In this document: positions 1 through 8,501 of the stretch, one piece after another
Layout: each line of letters opens with the position of its first letter
Position numbering within the stretch: position 1 is the stretch's first letter
Assembly: GCA_934718275.1 (NCBI GenBank)
Contig: CAKUZD010000001.1
Location: forward strand, 124,001-188,000
From: an uncultured Candidatus Melainabacteria bacterium
GTDB lineage: Bacteria > Cyanobacteriota > Vampirovibrionia > Gastranaerophilales > Gastranaerophilaceae
Length of the DNA: 64,000 nucleotides
Direction of reading: 5' to 3'
The notes under the pieces: generated by a model
What the model saw: only the letters and a program-made list of their open reading frames with translations
Databases searched by the model: none
What the model was told of the DNA's origin: nothing
Program-made: the position numbers and the translations under genes

Positions 1-484
1 CTCCTTTTGTCGGCAAAATAACTTTTACGCATCCCTCTTTATCTACAAGCTGAAAAGCATCTTGATCACCTGTTAAAATTAAAACTTTGTGTCCAAGTTC
101 ACAAGCCTCTCGAGAAATAGTCCCTATAACATCATCCGCTTCAAAACCTTCTTTTGTATAAATAGGAATACTAAATGCTTTTAAACCTTCATAAATCAAA
201 CCCATCTGAACCCTCATAGGATCCGGCATGGCAGAACGATTACATTTATAATCCGCAAACTTTTCTGTCCTAAATGTTTTATGACTAACATCAAAAGCCA
301 CTGCAATTGCATCAGCTTTCAAGTCCTCATTTTTAAGCAAATCGAAAATAGCCTTGAAAAACCCGTAAACAGCCCAAGTTGGAGTTCCATCCGATGTTTT
401 CATATTAGTTCTCTCAAGAGCGTAATACTGTCTAAAAGCAAGTGCATGCCCATCTATTAAAATTAAAGTTTTACTATTCCCCAT
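1..484 (-). CDS. polA: DNA polymerase I, N-terminal 5'-3' exonuclease part (runs off window)
   Basis: The visible 161 codons, read directly from the reverse strand, form the 5'-nuclease domain of DNA polymerase I, which removes RNA primers and flaps during Okazaki-fragment maturation and repair. Visible motifs are LILIDGHALAFR near the start, AFDVSHKTFR, a conserved EADDVIGT acidic segment and the TGDQDAFQLV metal-binding segment, all typical of the FEN/PolA family. The rest of the gene (3'-5' exonuclease and polymerase domains) lies beyond base 1. The ATG at 484 has no Shine-Dalgarno; a promoter ends 6 nt before it, so the mRNA is probably leaderless. A standalone 5'-3' exonuclease is possible, because the C-terminus cannot be seen. 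Confidence 0.9.
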   Translation of the reverse strand, partial: MGNSKTLILIDGHALAFRQYYALERTNMKTSDGTPTWAVYGFFKAIFDLLKNEDLKADAIAVAFDVSHKTFRTEKFADYKCNRSAMPDPMRVQMGLIYEGLKAFSIPIYTKEGFEADDVIGTISREACELGHKVLILTGDQDAFQLVDKEGCVKVILPTKG

Positions 485-490
485 AAAACT

Positions 491-519
491 ATTTTCTCAT
501 AAATACCAACTTTTGACAA
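491..519 (-). promoter_or_regulatory. sigma70-type promoter giving leaderless polA mRNA
   Basis: On the minus strand TTGTCA (514-519) is followed after 17 nt by an extended -10, TGA+GAAAAT (hexamer 491-496). The ATG starts 6 nt further on, where transcription itself should begin. The -10 matches the consensus at four of six positions. Confidence 0.55.
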
Positions 520-531
520 ACATGTTAAAAT

Positions 532-1353
532 TTACTTACACTGGAATGTAAATTTTACATCTATTGAATTCTTCTCTTTTTTCAACTGTTTAGGTAAAGG
601 CAAAAATGGAGAAGCCTGTTCTAAAGCATTTATTGCAGATTTATCAAGTTTACTATTCCCCGAACTTTCAATAATTTGAATATTAGCAATTTTTCCATCT
701 TCAAATATTGAATAACTTACAACTATTTCTTCTCCTGCAGCACATAAATTAGATTGCCAATTACGTTTTATCTTATTTTGCATATTAGCCATATAATCAG
801 CAGTAGAAATTTTGACATAAGGTGACGGAGTATTTTTTAGATAAGGGCGCCCATATCCATTAAAACCAATAATAGCCAACACTAACAAAACCCATAAAAT
901 TGGATTTTCGCTCTTTTTATTCTGATTATATTGCGAATAAACATTAAAAAATTCGCTTGCAATAGAAGGGGCATTTTTAGCTATGGCACGGTGAGTTTTC
1001 CCAGAAGCACTTTTTATAATAAACCAATTATTTTGACAAGATATACCAGAAACATCTCTGAAATTTACGCTTTCCATTTTATTTTTTTTACAAAATACAA
1101 ATCTTTTATTTGTTAAATACACAGAACTATTAAAAGAATAATCATACCCTAAAAAAAATAAAAATAGAATAAATAACCATAAAATTGGAGCTAAAATAAA
1201 CTTAATGAAAAAATCATATAATGATATAATATCAAAATCCAAAATAAAAATTAAAGAAAAAAACACAAGAGATAAAATGGATACATAAAAACACATTAAT
1301 GTCTTTTCTGACTTTATTAAAACTTTTTCATCATTACCCAACTCTACTAACAT
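532..1353 (-). CDS. Membrane protein with bacterial PH-like domain and C-terminal TonB domain
   Basis: This is a 273-residue protein. Two hydrophobic segments near the N-terminus (about residues 16-38 and 45-65) are followed by a bacterial PH-like stretch containing YLTNKRFVF and then VNFRDVSGI. A third membrane segment lies around residue 155. The last 90 residues look like a TonB C-terminal domain (KIKRNWQ, VSYSIFEDGKIANIQIIESSG, LDKSAINAL). Such domains contact outer-membrane partners or act in TonB-like energy coupling. ATG 1353 is chosen because AGGAG (1359-1363) sits at good spacing; an ATG eight codons upstream lacks one. No ExbB/ExbD genes are nearby. The exact role is unknown, and the PH-TonB combination is not one I recognise as standard. 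Confidence 0.75.
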   Translation of the reverse strand: MLVELGNDEKVLIKSEKTLMCFYVSILSLVFFSLIFILDFDIISLYDFFIKFILAPILWLFILFLFFLGYDYSFNSSVYLTNKRFVFCKKNKMESVNFRDVSGISCQNNWFIIKSASGKTHRAIAKNAPSIASEFFNVYSQYNQNKKSENPILWVLLVLAIIGFNGYGRPYLKNTPSPYVKISTADYMANMQNKIKRNWQSNLCAAGEEIVVSYSIFEDGKIANIQIIESSGNSKLDKSAINALEQASPFLPLPKQLKKEKNSIDVKFTFQCK

Positions 1354-1370
1354 AAAATCTCCTATTAAAT

Positions 1371-1400
1371 AAAACAATGCCTCATAAGAGGCATTGTTTT
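1371..1400 (-). terminator. Hairpin terminator after clpX
   Basis: A nearly perfect 13-bp inverted repeat (AAAACAATGCCTC and its complement around ATAA) overlaps the clpX stop codon and precedes an AT-rich stretch. It separates clpX from the PH/TonB gene. Confidence 0.7.
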
Positions 1401-2709
1401 ATGCACTAATTTCTTTGTTGTTCTCATCCTTTGTTGGCAAAGGAACGACTTCTGCATTCTTTCGATTTCGAACCATATCAGCTGTAACAACAAATTTCTT
1501 GATATCATTTTTTGTTGGAACATCATACATAACATCAAGCATAATTTCCTCTACAATAGAACGAAGTGCCCTTGCTCCTGTCTTTCGTTTAATAGCTTCT
1601 TGTGCAATCAAATCAATAGCTTCAGGCTCAAATTCTAAATCTACACCGTCCATTTCCAATAAACATTTGTATTGTTTAACTACTGCATTCTTAGGTTCTG
1701 TTAAAATCATTTTTAATGTTTTTTCATTTAATTGATCCAAAACTGCATAAACCGGAACACGTCCAATAAATTCCGGAATTAATCCAAATTTTAATAAATC
1801 TTCCGGTTGTAATTTCTTTAACATTTTCGCAGCAGCAGCTTCTTTTTCTACCTGAGTCATCGGAGCCTTAGCACCAAAACCGACAGAAGTACCTTCACCT
1901 GCCCTATGTTCAACAATTTTATCCAAGCCGACAAACGCACCACCTACAATAAACAAAATGTTTTTTGTATCAATTTCAATAAATTCTTGGTGCGGATGTT
2001 TTCTACCACCTTGAGGAGGAACATGAGCAACTGTCCCTTCTATCATTTTCAACAATGCTTGCTGAACACCTTCACCTGATACATCTCGAGTTATGGAAGT
2101 ATTTTCAGATTTTCTGGAGATTTTATCAATCTCATCAATATATATAATTCCTCGTTCAGCCTTTGCAGAATCAAATTCAGCATTTTGATAAAGTCTCAAC
2201 AAAATATTTTCAACATCATCTCCGACATAACCCGCCTCAGTCAAGGTTGTAGCATCTGCAACCGCAAACGGAACATCCAACATCTTAGCCAAAGTCTGAG
2301 CCAACAAAGTTTTACCTGACCCGGTAGGCCCAACAAGTAAAATGTTTGACTTTTGAATTTCAACCGCATCTTTAGCATCTGCTTCTTTGTTATGTTTAAG
2401 ACGTTTATAATGGTTATAGACAGCAACCGACAAAACCTTTTTAGCATCATCCTGACCAACAATATATTCATCAAGATAAGCTTTAATTTCATGTGGTTTC
2501 GGAATAGGTTTTTCACTTATAGAAGCTTCATCACCCTCATTACCATCTTTATCTTTGTTTTCAAAAAATTCTTCATCAAGAATTTGATTACAAAGTTCTA
2601 CACATTCATCACAAATGTAAACCTCAGGACCGGCTATTAATTTTTTCACCTGATCCTGCGACTTTCCACAGAATGAACATTTCAATCTACTATCATCATG
2701 TTTTGGCAT
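1399..2709 (-). CDS. clpX: ATP-dependent Clp protease ATP-binding subunit ClpX
   Basis: A 436-residue AAA+ unfoldase that delivers substrates to ClpP. The N-terminal zinc-binding domain has Cys11, Cys14, Cys33 and Cys36. Walker A GPTGSGKT is at 127-134, Walker B with IDEIDK at about 188-196, and the pore/sensor segment EGVQQALLKMIEGTVAHVPPQGGRKH at about 213-238. The ClpP-docking loop reads VGFGA (276-280), where the usual form is IGF. Length and motifs match the family throughout. It ends the tig-clpP-zinc finger-clpX run on the minus strand, 22 nt after the small zinc-finger gene, so these genes are probably cotranscribed. Confidence 0.98.
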   Translation of the reverse strand: MPKHDDSRLKCSFCGKSQDQVKKLIAGPEVYICDECVELCNQILDEEFFENKDKDGNEGDEASISEKPIPKPHEIKAYLDEYIVGQDDAKKVLSVAVYNHYKRLKHNKEADAKDAVEIQKSNILLVGPTGSGKTLLAQTLAKMLDVPFAVADATTLTEAGYVGDDVENILLRLYQNAEFDSAKAERGIIYIDEIDKISRKSENTSITRDVSGEGVQQALLKMIEGTVAHVPPQGGRKHPHQEFIEIDTKNILFIVGGAFVGLDKIVEHRAGEGTSVGFGAKAPMTQVEKEAAAAKMLKKLQPEDLLKFGLIPEFIGRVPVYAVLDQLNEKTLKMILTEPKNAVVKQYKCLLEMDGVDLEFEPEAIDLIAQEAIKRKTGARALRSIVEEIMLDVMYDVPTKNDIKKFVVTADMVRNRKNAEVVPLPTKDENNKEISA

Positions 2710-2731
2710 AATATAACTTTCTTTATTTATT

Positions 2732-3004
2732 TTACTCTAATATTTGACGACACAAATCTAAGCACTCATAACAAATATATACACCATTTTTTTCATAAAA
2801 AATATCGTTTTCATTTCTCTGCGTTCTTCCGCAAAAAGAGCATTTAGATTTGTAACCATCAAAAATTTTCATTGGTCTTTCAACTGATACAGTAAAATGA
2901 TTTATACATTCATCGCAAATATTCGCTTCAAGTCCTTTTATTAACTTTTTTACTTGAGCTTGTTGCTTATTGCAAAATGAACATTTTAAATCTTCACCCG
3001 TCAA
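2732..3004 (-). CDS. Tandem ClpX-type C4 zinc-finger small protein
   Basis: This 90-residue protein consists almost entirely of two copies of the ClpX N-terminal zinc-binding domain. The first has Cys8, Cys11, Cys30, Cys33 (LKCSFCNKQQAQVKKLI, ICDEC); the second has Cys55, Cys58, Cys78, Cys81 (CSFCGRTQ, ICYECLDLCRQIL). There is no ATPase domain. In ClpX this domain dimerises and binds substrates and adaptors. Its position between clpP and clpX suggests an adaptor or decoy that interacts with ClpX, but this is inference. The start is TTG at 3004, with AAGGAG seven nt upstream. I know of no named family with this architecture. Confidence 0.85.
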   Translation of the reverse strand: MTGEDLKCSFCNKQQAQVKKLIKGLEANICDECINHFTVSVERPMKIFDGYKSKCSFCGRTQRNENDIFYEKNGVYICYECLDLCRQILE

Positions 3005-3018
3005 TTCAAAGCTCCTTT

Positions 3019-3609
3019 TTACTTAATAGCATCTCTTGATACAACTTTATCAATCATACCATACTCTAAAGCCTCAGCAGGAGTCATAATATAATCTCTA
3101 TCAGTATCTTTTTCAATTTTCTTAATAGACTGACCTGTATTAGAAGCCAAAATCTCATTTAATGATTTCTTAATTCTAATAATTTCTGCAGCTTGAATTT
3201 CAATATCAGTAGCTTGACCTTGCGCACCACCTAAAGGTTGGTGAATAAGAACTCTTGAGTGCGGCAAAGCCATTCTCTTACCTTTAGTACCTGATGACAA
3301 CAAGAAAGCACCCATTGAAGCAGCTTGACCTAAACAAATAGTTGAAACATCCGCTCTAATATGCTGCATTGTATCATAAATAGCAAATCCGGCAGTAACA
3401 GAACCTCCTGGGCTATTAATATACAACATAATATCTTTTTCAGGATTTTCACTATCCAATAACAATAATTGAGCCACAACCAAATTTGCAACCATATCGT
3501 CAATTGGAGTGCCTAAGAATATAATTCTTTCTCTCAACAATCTTGAAAAAATATCGAACGAACGTTCTCCTCTGCTTGATTGTTCTACTACTACAGGTAC
3601 AAAACTCAT
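3019..3609 (-). CDS. clpP: ATP-dependent Clp protease proteolytic subunit ClpP
   Basis: A 196-residue serine peptidase that forms the tetradecameric barrel capped by ClpX. The catalytic triad is Ser98 (GQAASMGAFLL), His123 (HSRVLIHQPLGG) and Asp172, with the spacing of E. coli ClpP. The N-terminal region is short, as expected for a form with little or no propeptide. AAGGAG precedes the ATG. It has its own promoter downstream of the tig terminator and continues into the zinc-finger gene and clpX with a 14-nt gap. Confidence 0.98.
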   Translation of the reverse strand: MSFVPVVVEQSSRGERSFDIFSRLLRERIIFLGTPIDDMVANLVVAQLLLLDSENPEKDIMLYINSPGGSVTAGFAIYDTMQHIRADVSTICLGQAASMGAFLLSSGTKGKRMALPHSRVLIHQPLGGAQGQATDIEIQAAEIIRIKKSLNEILASNTGQSIKKIEKDTDRDYIMTPAEALEYGMIDKVVSRDAIK

Positions 3610-3629
3610 TTTTTTCTCCTTATAACATT

Positions 3630-3658
3630 ATCATAAATTTCTTTATCATATTAATCAA
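3630..3658 (-). promoter_or_regulatory. Promoter for clpP-zinc finger-clpX
   Basis: On the minus strand TTGATT (3653-3658) lies 17 nt from TATGAT (3630-3635), about 20 nt before the clpP start. It sits directly behind the tig terminator, so the clp genes can be expressed independently of tig. Confidence 0.5.
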
Positions 3659-3661
3659 ATA

Positions 3662-3686
3662 ATGTGCCGTAGTAAATACGGCACAT
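3662..3686 (-). terminator. Hairpin terminator after tig
   Basis: A perfect 10-bp stem ATGTGCCGTA/TACGGCACAT with a 5-nt loop lies 26 nt after the tig stop, followed by a T-rich stretch on the minus strand. Confidence 0.7.
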
Positions 3687-3711
3687 ATATTATTTTTTAA
3701 CAGTTTATTAA

Positions 3712-5004
3712 CTATTTGATTTCAACTTTATTGTTATCCATCAAAAATTCTTTTACTTTGTCATTCATAGCTTGTTGAGAAATAGAAGCTAAGATTTCAG
3801 GGTTTTGTCCAAGCTGTTTAATCAAATCTTGAGGTTTCAAACCATAAGCAGCTCCCAACTGAGCAAATTTTGCTTCCAAATCTTTCTGTTCAAGCTTTAT
3901 ATTTTCTTCTTTCGCAATTTTATCAATTACTAAAGAGTTTTTAATTCTAATCAAAGCATCTTCATCCAAGTTCTTCAATAATTGATCTTCACCTTGAGCT
4001 TTTACTAAAGCATCCCAATTGATACCTTGAGCAGCAAGTCTTTGTTTATATTCTTCTCTCAAAGAATTTGCTTCTCTATCAACCATTGATTGCGGAATAT
4101 CTACCTTTGCAGCATCAATAACAGTTTTAAATACTTCATTTTCAGAGTTCATTTTATTTGTTCTTTCACGTTGAGAGTCCAAATATTTTTGAATATCTGC
4201 TTTCAATTCATCAACATTTTTGAAAGCCCCTACTTTTTGCGCGAATTCATCATTCAATTCAGGTAATTTCTTTTCTTTAATTTCATTTATTTTAATTTTA
4301 AATGTAGCCGGTTGACCTTTTAATTTTTCATCATGATAATCTTCAGGGAAATTAACCTTAATATCAAATTCATCATTTAAATTTTTGCCAACTAACTGCT
4401 CTGCAAACCCCGGAATAAAGTTTGAGTGAGCTAAATCCAACGGATAATTTTTAGCATCTCCGCCAACGATTTTTTCACCATTTGCAGTTCCTTCGAAATC
4501 AATAACAGCAATATCAGTTTCTTTGGTCGGTCTATCAATTACTGTTTCTTGAGAACTGTGTTGTTCCAAAAGCCTATCAATAGATTTTTGCATTGCATCT
4601 TCTTCTACAGGAGAATCTTTAACTTCTAAAGTTAAACCTTTATATTGGCCCAAAGTAACTTCAGGTCTAAGTTCTGCTTTAGCGGTAACAGTTAAATCTT
4701 CACCAACATTGAAATTATAATTTGTAATATATGGTTGAGCAATTAAATCAAGATTGTTATCAACAACAGCTTGATTAATAGCTTTTGGCATTAAATTTTC
4801 AATAGCTTCCTGCTTAATTCTTTCAGTACCAACATGTCTTTCTACAACAGCACGAGGAGCTTTTCCTTTTCTAAAACCATCAATATTCACATATTTTGAA
4901 ATAGTGCTTACTGCTTTATTGTATGCATCAGCAGCATCTTTTGCAGGAATTGTAATATCTAATTTTACAACATTTTCTTTTTCTTTTTCTAAAGTTACTT
5001 TCAT
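3712..5004 (-). CDS. tig: Trigger factor, ribosome-associated chaperone/PPIase
   Basis: A 430-residue trigger factor that binds the ribosomal exit tunnel and shields nascent chains. The N-terminal ribosome-binding domain carries GFRKGKAPRAVVERHVG (about 43-59), the equivalent of the L23-binding signature. A central FKBP-like domain follows (about 155-245, with DIAVIDFEGTANGEKIVGG and PGFAEQLVGK). The rest is the helical substrate-cradling C-terminal domain. Length and domain order are typical. It is the first gene of the tig-clpP-clpX neighbourhood, a conserved bacterial arrangement, and is divergent from the DUF374 acyltransferase gene. Confidence 0.97.
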   Translation of the reverse strand: MKVTLEKEKENVVKLDITIPAKDAADAYNKAVSTISKYVNIDGFRKGKAPRAVVERHVGTERIKQEAIENLMPKAINQAVVDNNLDLIAQPYITNYNFNVGEDLTVTAKAELRPEVTLGQYKGLTLEVKDSPVEEDAMQKSIDRLLEQHSSQETVIDRPTKETDIAVIDFEGTANGEKIVGGDAKNYPLDLAHSNFIPGFAEQLVGKNLNDEFDIKVNFPEDYHDEKLKGQPATFKIKINEIKEKKLPELNDEFAQKVGAFKNVDELKADIQKYLDSQRERTNKMNSENEVFKTVIDAAKVDIPQSMVDREANSLREEYKQRLAAQGINWDALVKAQGEDQLLKNLDEDALIRIKNSLVIDKIAKEENIKLEQKDLEAKFAQLGAAYGLKPQDLIKQLGQNPEILASISQQAMNDKVKEFLMDNNKVEIK

Positions 5005-5080
5005 TTTTACCTTTTTCCTTTATATATATTAATACATGTGCCATAATCATACCTCAAAAAAGAATTTGTGCAAGTTTTCA

Positions 5081-5089
5081 TGTTATAAT
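5081..5089 (+). promoter_or_regulatory. Extended -10 promoter, leaderless start of acyltransferase gene
   Basis: TGT+TATAAT (hexamer 5084-5089) is a consensus extended -10. It is followed by exactly 6 nt and the ATG at 5096. No Shine-Dalgarno is present and no good -35 is seen, as extended -10 promoters allow. Confidence 0.6.
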
Positions 5090-5095
5090 CAGAGC

Positions 5096-5779
5096 ATGGT
5101 AAGATTAATTAACAATAAAAATATGAACTTTTTTGCGGATGTTGCCTATTCTATGATGCGTTTACAAGAAAATTTTACTCATATTTATGAACACAACAAT
5201 CCGAATATTTCCCCTTGTATCTACGTAATGTGGCATGCAAACCAATTTTTAGTTCACGGAATTGAAGATAAAGCACATCTCAGTATTTTAATAAGCAATT
5301 CAATTGATGGAGAAATTGTTGCAAGAGCTGTTGAAAAATGGGGGTTTCGAGTTGTAAGAGGTTCTTCAGGTAAAAAAGGAGCTGTTGAATCGACTATGCA
5401 AATGTATCATCGCCTAAAAGACGGAGAATGTGTCGGAATTATGGTTGATGGACCAAGTGGTCCTTTACATAAAGTTAAAAATGGAGCGATAAAACTTGCA
5501 CAAATGTCTGGAGCACCTATTATTCCGGCTCATTGGTTTTCTCCACAAAAAACTTTTATTAACCTTCCTTCTTGGGACAAAATGAAAACTCCATTTGGAG
5601 ATTGCAAAATTTTAAATATATATGGAAACCCAATTTATGTAAAACCTGACGCTACCAGTGAAGAACTTGCCAAATATAGAGATGAAATAAAAAATCAACT
5701 TCTTAACTTGGAAAAAATTGCGCCTGAAATTTATAACGAGGCTAAAAAACAAAAAAAATGGCAAAAGAAAAGAAAATAA
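5096..5779 (+). CDS. DUF374-family lysophospholipid acyltransferase-like protein
   Basis: A 227-residue member of the DUF374 branch of the LPLAT acyltransferase superfamily, whose members transfer acyl groups during envelope lipid (often lipid A-type) synthesis. Visible signatures are YVMWHANQFLV (the HX4D-type region), SILISNSIDGE, GFRVVRGSSGKKG, a MVDGPSGP loop near residue 120 and GAPIIPAHWF. Acyl donor and acceptor cannot be assigned. The ATG at 5096 is preferred over one at 5036 because the conserved domain starts soon after it and a promoter lies 6 nt upstream. Its end overlaps the next gene by 22 nt, so the two are coupled. Confidence 0.85.
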   Translation: MVRLINNKNMNFFADVAYSMMRLQENFTHIYEHNNPNISPCIYVMWHANQFLVHGIEDKAHLSILISNSIDGEIVARAVEKWGFRVVRGSSGKKGAVESTMQMYHRLKDGECVGIMVDGPSGPLHKVKNGAIKLAQMSGAPIIPAHWFSPQKTFINLPSWDKMKTPFGDCKILNIYGNPIYVKPDATSEELAKYRDEIKNQLLNLEKIAPEIYNEAKKQKKWQKKRK

Positions 5780-6579
5780 ATATTTCTGCAATTCAAATGA
5801 ATTCAGAAATAGCAAACAAAAAAGCTAATTTTCAAAAAGCTGTAAAATTAATTAAAAGGGATATCAAAGAAACGACAGATATTATTGTACTACCGGAAGT
5901 TTGGACAGTCGGTTGGTCTCCAAAACATTTCAGAGACTCTGCCGAAGAAATTCAAACAAGCGAGACAATTGAGCTGTTATCAAATATTGCAAGAGATTAC
6001 AACTGTTGGGTAATAGGAGGAAGTTTCATTACCAAAACAGATAACCGTTATTACAACACCTGCCCGGTTCTAAACAGGCATGGAGAACTAATTGCTACGT
6101 ATTCAAAGAACCACTTGTTCTCTTATTACGGAAGTGATGAAGGAACATACGTTGATGTTGGAGAAACTCCTGTTATGGTAGATATTGAAGGTGTAAAAAC
6201 AGGTTTAACCATCTGTTATGACATTAGATTTCCTGAAATATACAGAGCTTATAGAAAAGCAGGAGCTGATTTATTGGTGAATTGTGCGGCTTGGGGACTT
6301 AAAAAACCTATTCCATGGGAATGCATGACAAGATGCAGAGCCGTAGAAAATCAAACATATATGGTTGCATTAACACAATCCGGCTACATTGATAATGGTG
6401 AATGGAATATCGGTCATTCTAGAATTATAGACTATAAAGGAGACACCGTTTCTGAAATCAAAGACCAAAAAGAAGGCGCCATGAATGCTACTTTAGATTT
6501 TGAACCAATGTATAAATTCAGAGAGAAATGTACTTGTATGAATGACATAAGAGAAACTTACGAGGTTAAAAAAGTATGA
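5758..6579 (+). CDS. Carbon-nitrogen hydrolase (nitrilase superfamily, omega-amidase-like)
   Basis: A 273-residue nitrilase-superfamily enzyme with the Glu47-Lys117-Cys153 triad visible in IIVLPEVW, ATYSKNHLF and TICYDIRFPE. These enzymes hydrolyse amides; the YSKxHLF and CYDIRFPE contexts are those of omega-amidase/Nit2-like and related small-amide hydrolases, so a role in clearing alpha-ketoglutaramate-type compounds is plausible but unproven. It overlaps the upstream acyltransferase by 22 nt and the downstream dacB-like gene by 4 nt, forming a translationally coupled three-gene unit. Confidence 0.9.
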   Translation: MAKEKKINISAIQMNSEIANKKANFQKAVKLIKRDIKETTDIIVLPEVWTVGWSPKHFRDSAEEIQTSETIELLSNIARDYNCWVIGGSFITKTDNRYYNTCPVLNRHGELIATYSKNHLFSYYGSDEGTYVDVGETPVMVDIEGVKTGLTICYDIRFPEIYRAYRKAGADLLVNCAAWGLKKPIPWECMTRCRAVENQTYMVALTQSGYIDNGEWNIGHSRIIDYKGDTVSEIKDQKEGAMNATLDFEPMYKFREKCTCMNDIRETYEVKKV

Positions 6580-7925
6580 AAAATTTATTCAGAGCACTTG
6601 TTTGCTTGTTAGCAGCTTTTACTATACAAAATTCTGTATCAGCCAATGTGATAGATAAAACAATTTTCCAATCAGGAATTAATAAAAGCTGCATATCCGT
6701 TTCTATAAAAGAACTTGATACAGGTAAAGTTATTTATGAACAAAATAGCAATAGACCAACCATGCCGGCATCAACCTTAAAGATAGTTACTCTTGCATCA
6801 TCTATTGATACATTAGGCAAAGATTACAAATTTTCAACTAAATTATACAAAAACACTAATAATGAACTTTTGGTAAAACTTGGTGCAGATCCATTTTTAA
6901 CATCTTCTGATTTAAAAAACATGTTTTCAACAGCTGTTAAAAATAAAAAAGTTTTAGCTCCAAAGTTTATATATATTGATGACTACATCCTTGACAGCTC
7001 TGAATGGGGCGAAGGTTGGCAGTGGGATGATGACTTAAATCCGCTTATGCCTAAATTTAGTTCTTATAATTTAGATAACAATTTATTGGGAATAGTTATT
7101 ACCCCAACTACACAAGGGGCTCCTGCTAATATATTTACCACAAAATTTTATCCGACAACATTCATGAATCTTGTCACAACAGATAATACCAACAATATTA
7201 AGATAAGTAGAAATAATAGTATTTCTCCTGATATGATAACAGTTGAAGGAACGGTTAATAGACAACAAACAGAATATATTCCGATAAATCACCCTAAAAG
7301 ATATTTTATTTTAAGACTTGAAGATGCAATAAATACATCCAAAATGGAATATTACGGGAAATTTGCACAAAAAAAATTGCCGACAACAAACATTTACTTG
7401 GTTGCACAAATAGACCACAGCTTAAATGATGCAATTAACGCAATTTTAAAAAATAGTAACAACTTTGTAGCAGAAACTGTTTTTAAAATCGCAGGGGGAA
7501 AATTTGTAAATAATACGGGTTCTCTTGCTAATTCACAAAAAATGCTTAATAAATACTTTGAAAAACTCGGTTTAAATTATGAAGATATTAAAATAGTTGA
7601 TGGAAGCGGAGTTTCCAAAAATAATTTAATGACAACAGATTTTATGACTTCTTTTCTTGCAAGCAAAGAAGTAGCAGATACAATACAAACTGCACTTCCA
7701 ACTGCCGGAGAAGGCACTCTAAAAAACCGAATGCTATACTTTAAAGATAATTTAAGAGCTAAAACAGGAACATTATCTGACGTAAGCGCAATCGCAGGCT
7801 ACATTACATCTCGCTCCGGGAAAACTTATGTTTTTGATATTATGATTAATGACCAAAAATCAAAAAGTAGCGAAAAGAAATCATTAGAGGAATACATTCT
7901 TAGAGAACTCTATATGAATTATTAA
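6576..7925 (+). CDS. dacB: D-alanyl-D-alanine carboxypeptidase/endopeptidase (PBP4, peptidase S13)
   Basis: A 449-residue exported penicillin-binding protein that trims peptidoglycan stem peptides or cleaves crosslinks. A signal peptide covers about residues 1-23 (KNLFRALVCLLAAF... SVSA). The active-site motifs are Ser66-Thr-Leu-Lys69 (PASTLKI), Ser347-Lys-Asn349 (DGSGVSKNN) and Lys396-Thr-Gly (RAKTGTLS), in S13 order with the large insertion between SxxK and SxN. The ATG overlaps the previous stop by 4 nt. The gene meets the next, convergent gene tail to tail with a 4-nt overlap. Confidence 0.93.
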   Translation: MKNLFRALVCLLAAFTIQNSVSANVIDKTIFQSGINKSCISVSIKELDTGKVIYEQNSNRPTMPASTLKIVTLASSIDTLGKDYKFSTKLYKNTNNELLVKLGADPFLTSSDLKNMFSTAVKNKKVLAPKFIYIDDYILDSSEWGEGWQWDDDLNPLMPKFSSYNLDNNLLGIVITPTTQGAPANIFTTKFYPTTFMNLVTTDNTNNIKISRNNSISPDMITVEGTVNRQQTEYIPINHPKRYFILRLEDAINTSKMEYYGKFAQKKLPTTNIYLVAQIDHSLNDAINAILKNSNNFVAETVFKIAGGKFVNNTGSLANSQKMLNKYFEKLGLNYEDIKIVDGSGVSKNNLMTTDFMTSFLASKEVADTIQTALPTAGEGTLKNRMLYFKDNLRAKTGTLSDVSAIAGYITSRSGKTYVFDIMINDQKSKSSEKKSLEEYILRELYMNY

Positions 7926-8338
7926 TTTTCACCGCCAAGAATTATTTTTCCTATAGCTCCGGTAATAGTTCCAATGCAACCTAAAACTATAGCAGTTTGT
8001 ACTCTTGCTTTAGGTAAGAAGCCTCTTATATTGCGATAAGCTTTAGAATATTTTGGAGTTCCCAACAAATCTGCCAATTTAGCCTCCACTGTGTTTGTTT
8101 TAAAAGCTTTATGCAATAATTCTCGCCCTTCTAAAAGAACTTTATGCGCTGAACGCTGCTCCTCATTAGCATTATTCATAAGCTCTTTAGGTAACGTTTT
8201 TTCAAAAACATCCGGCTTTTGCATCAAAAGTTGCTCTAAATTATATTTTCTAGGGGCAACAGTATATCCGATTCCGGCACCTATTATTCCGGAAACAGCA
8301 CCAATTTCAGCAGGCGAAACAGTATCGTATTGACTCAT
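7922..8338 (-). CDS. Small membrane-associated hypothetical protein
   Basis: A 138-residue protein I do not recognise. A glycine-rich hydrophobic stretch near the N-terminus (EIGAVSGIIGAGIGYTV, about 11-27) and a second at the C-terminus (TAIVLGCIGTITGAIGKIIL, about 114-133) flank a charged helical middle. AGGAGG at ideal spacing supports the ATG at 8338. It resembles in style, not clearly in sequence, the hypothetical gene at 29915-30253. It is convergent with dacB. Confidence 0.7.
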   Translation of the reverse strand: MSQYDTVSPAEIGAVSGIIGAGIGYTVAPRKYNLEQLLMQKPDVFEKTLPKELMNNANEEQRSAHKVLLEGRELLHKAFKTNTVEAKLADLLGTPKYSKAYRNIRGFLPKARVQTAIVLGCIGTITGAIGKIILGGEN

Positions 8339-8429
8339 ACTAACCTCCTAAACATATAAATAAACACTCGCACCTATATTTAAACTCATAATAAAACTTT
8401 TTGTAAAAAATATGCAAGATAATTTACAT

Positions 8430-8447
8430 ATCGTAACAATTCGTAAA
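8430..8447. promoter_or_regulatory. Degenerate HLR1-like direct repeat upstream of GT2 gene
   Basis: Read on the plus strand as ATCGTAAC-AA-TTCGTAAA, two half-sites are spaced 10 bp apart. Each differs from the reverse HLR1 half-site [AT][AT]TGTAA[AC] by one base (C for T). It overlaps the presumed -35 region of the promoter with TACAAT at 8454-8459. Confidence 0.4.
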
Positions 8448-8501
8448 AAGGTATACAATATGTTAATATGAAATCAATTAATATTAGAGAAGGAATAGAA
8501 C

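Noticed and set aside
546..560. ATGTAAATTTTACAT palindrome as another HLR1-type site
   Set aside because: The half-sites are inverted and not 10-bp direct repeats, and the site lies inside the 3' end of the PH/TonB coding sequence.
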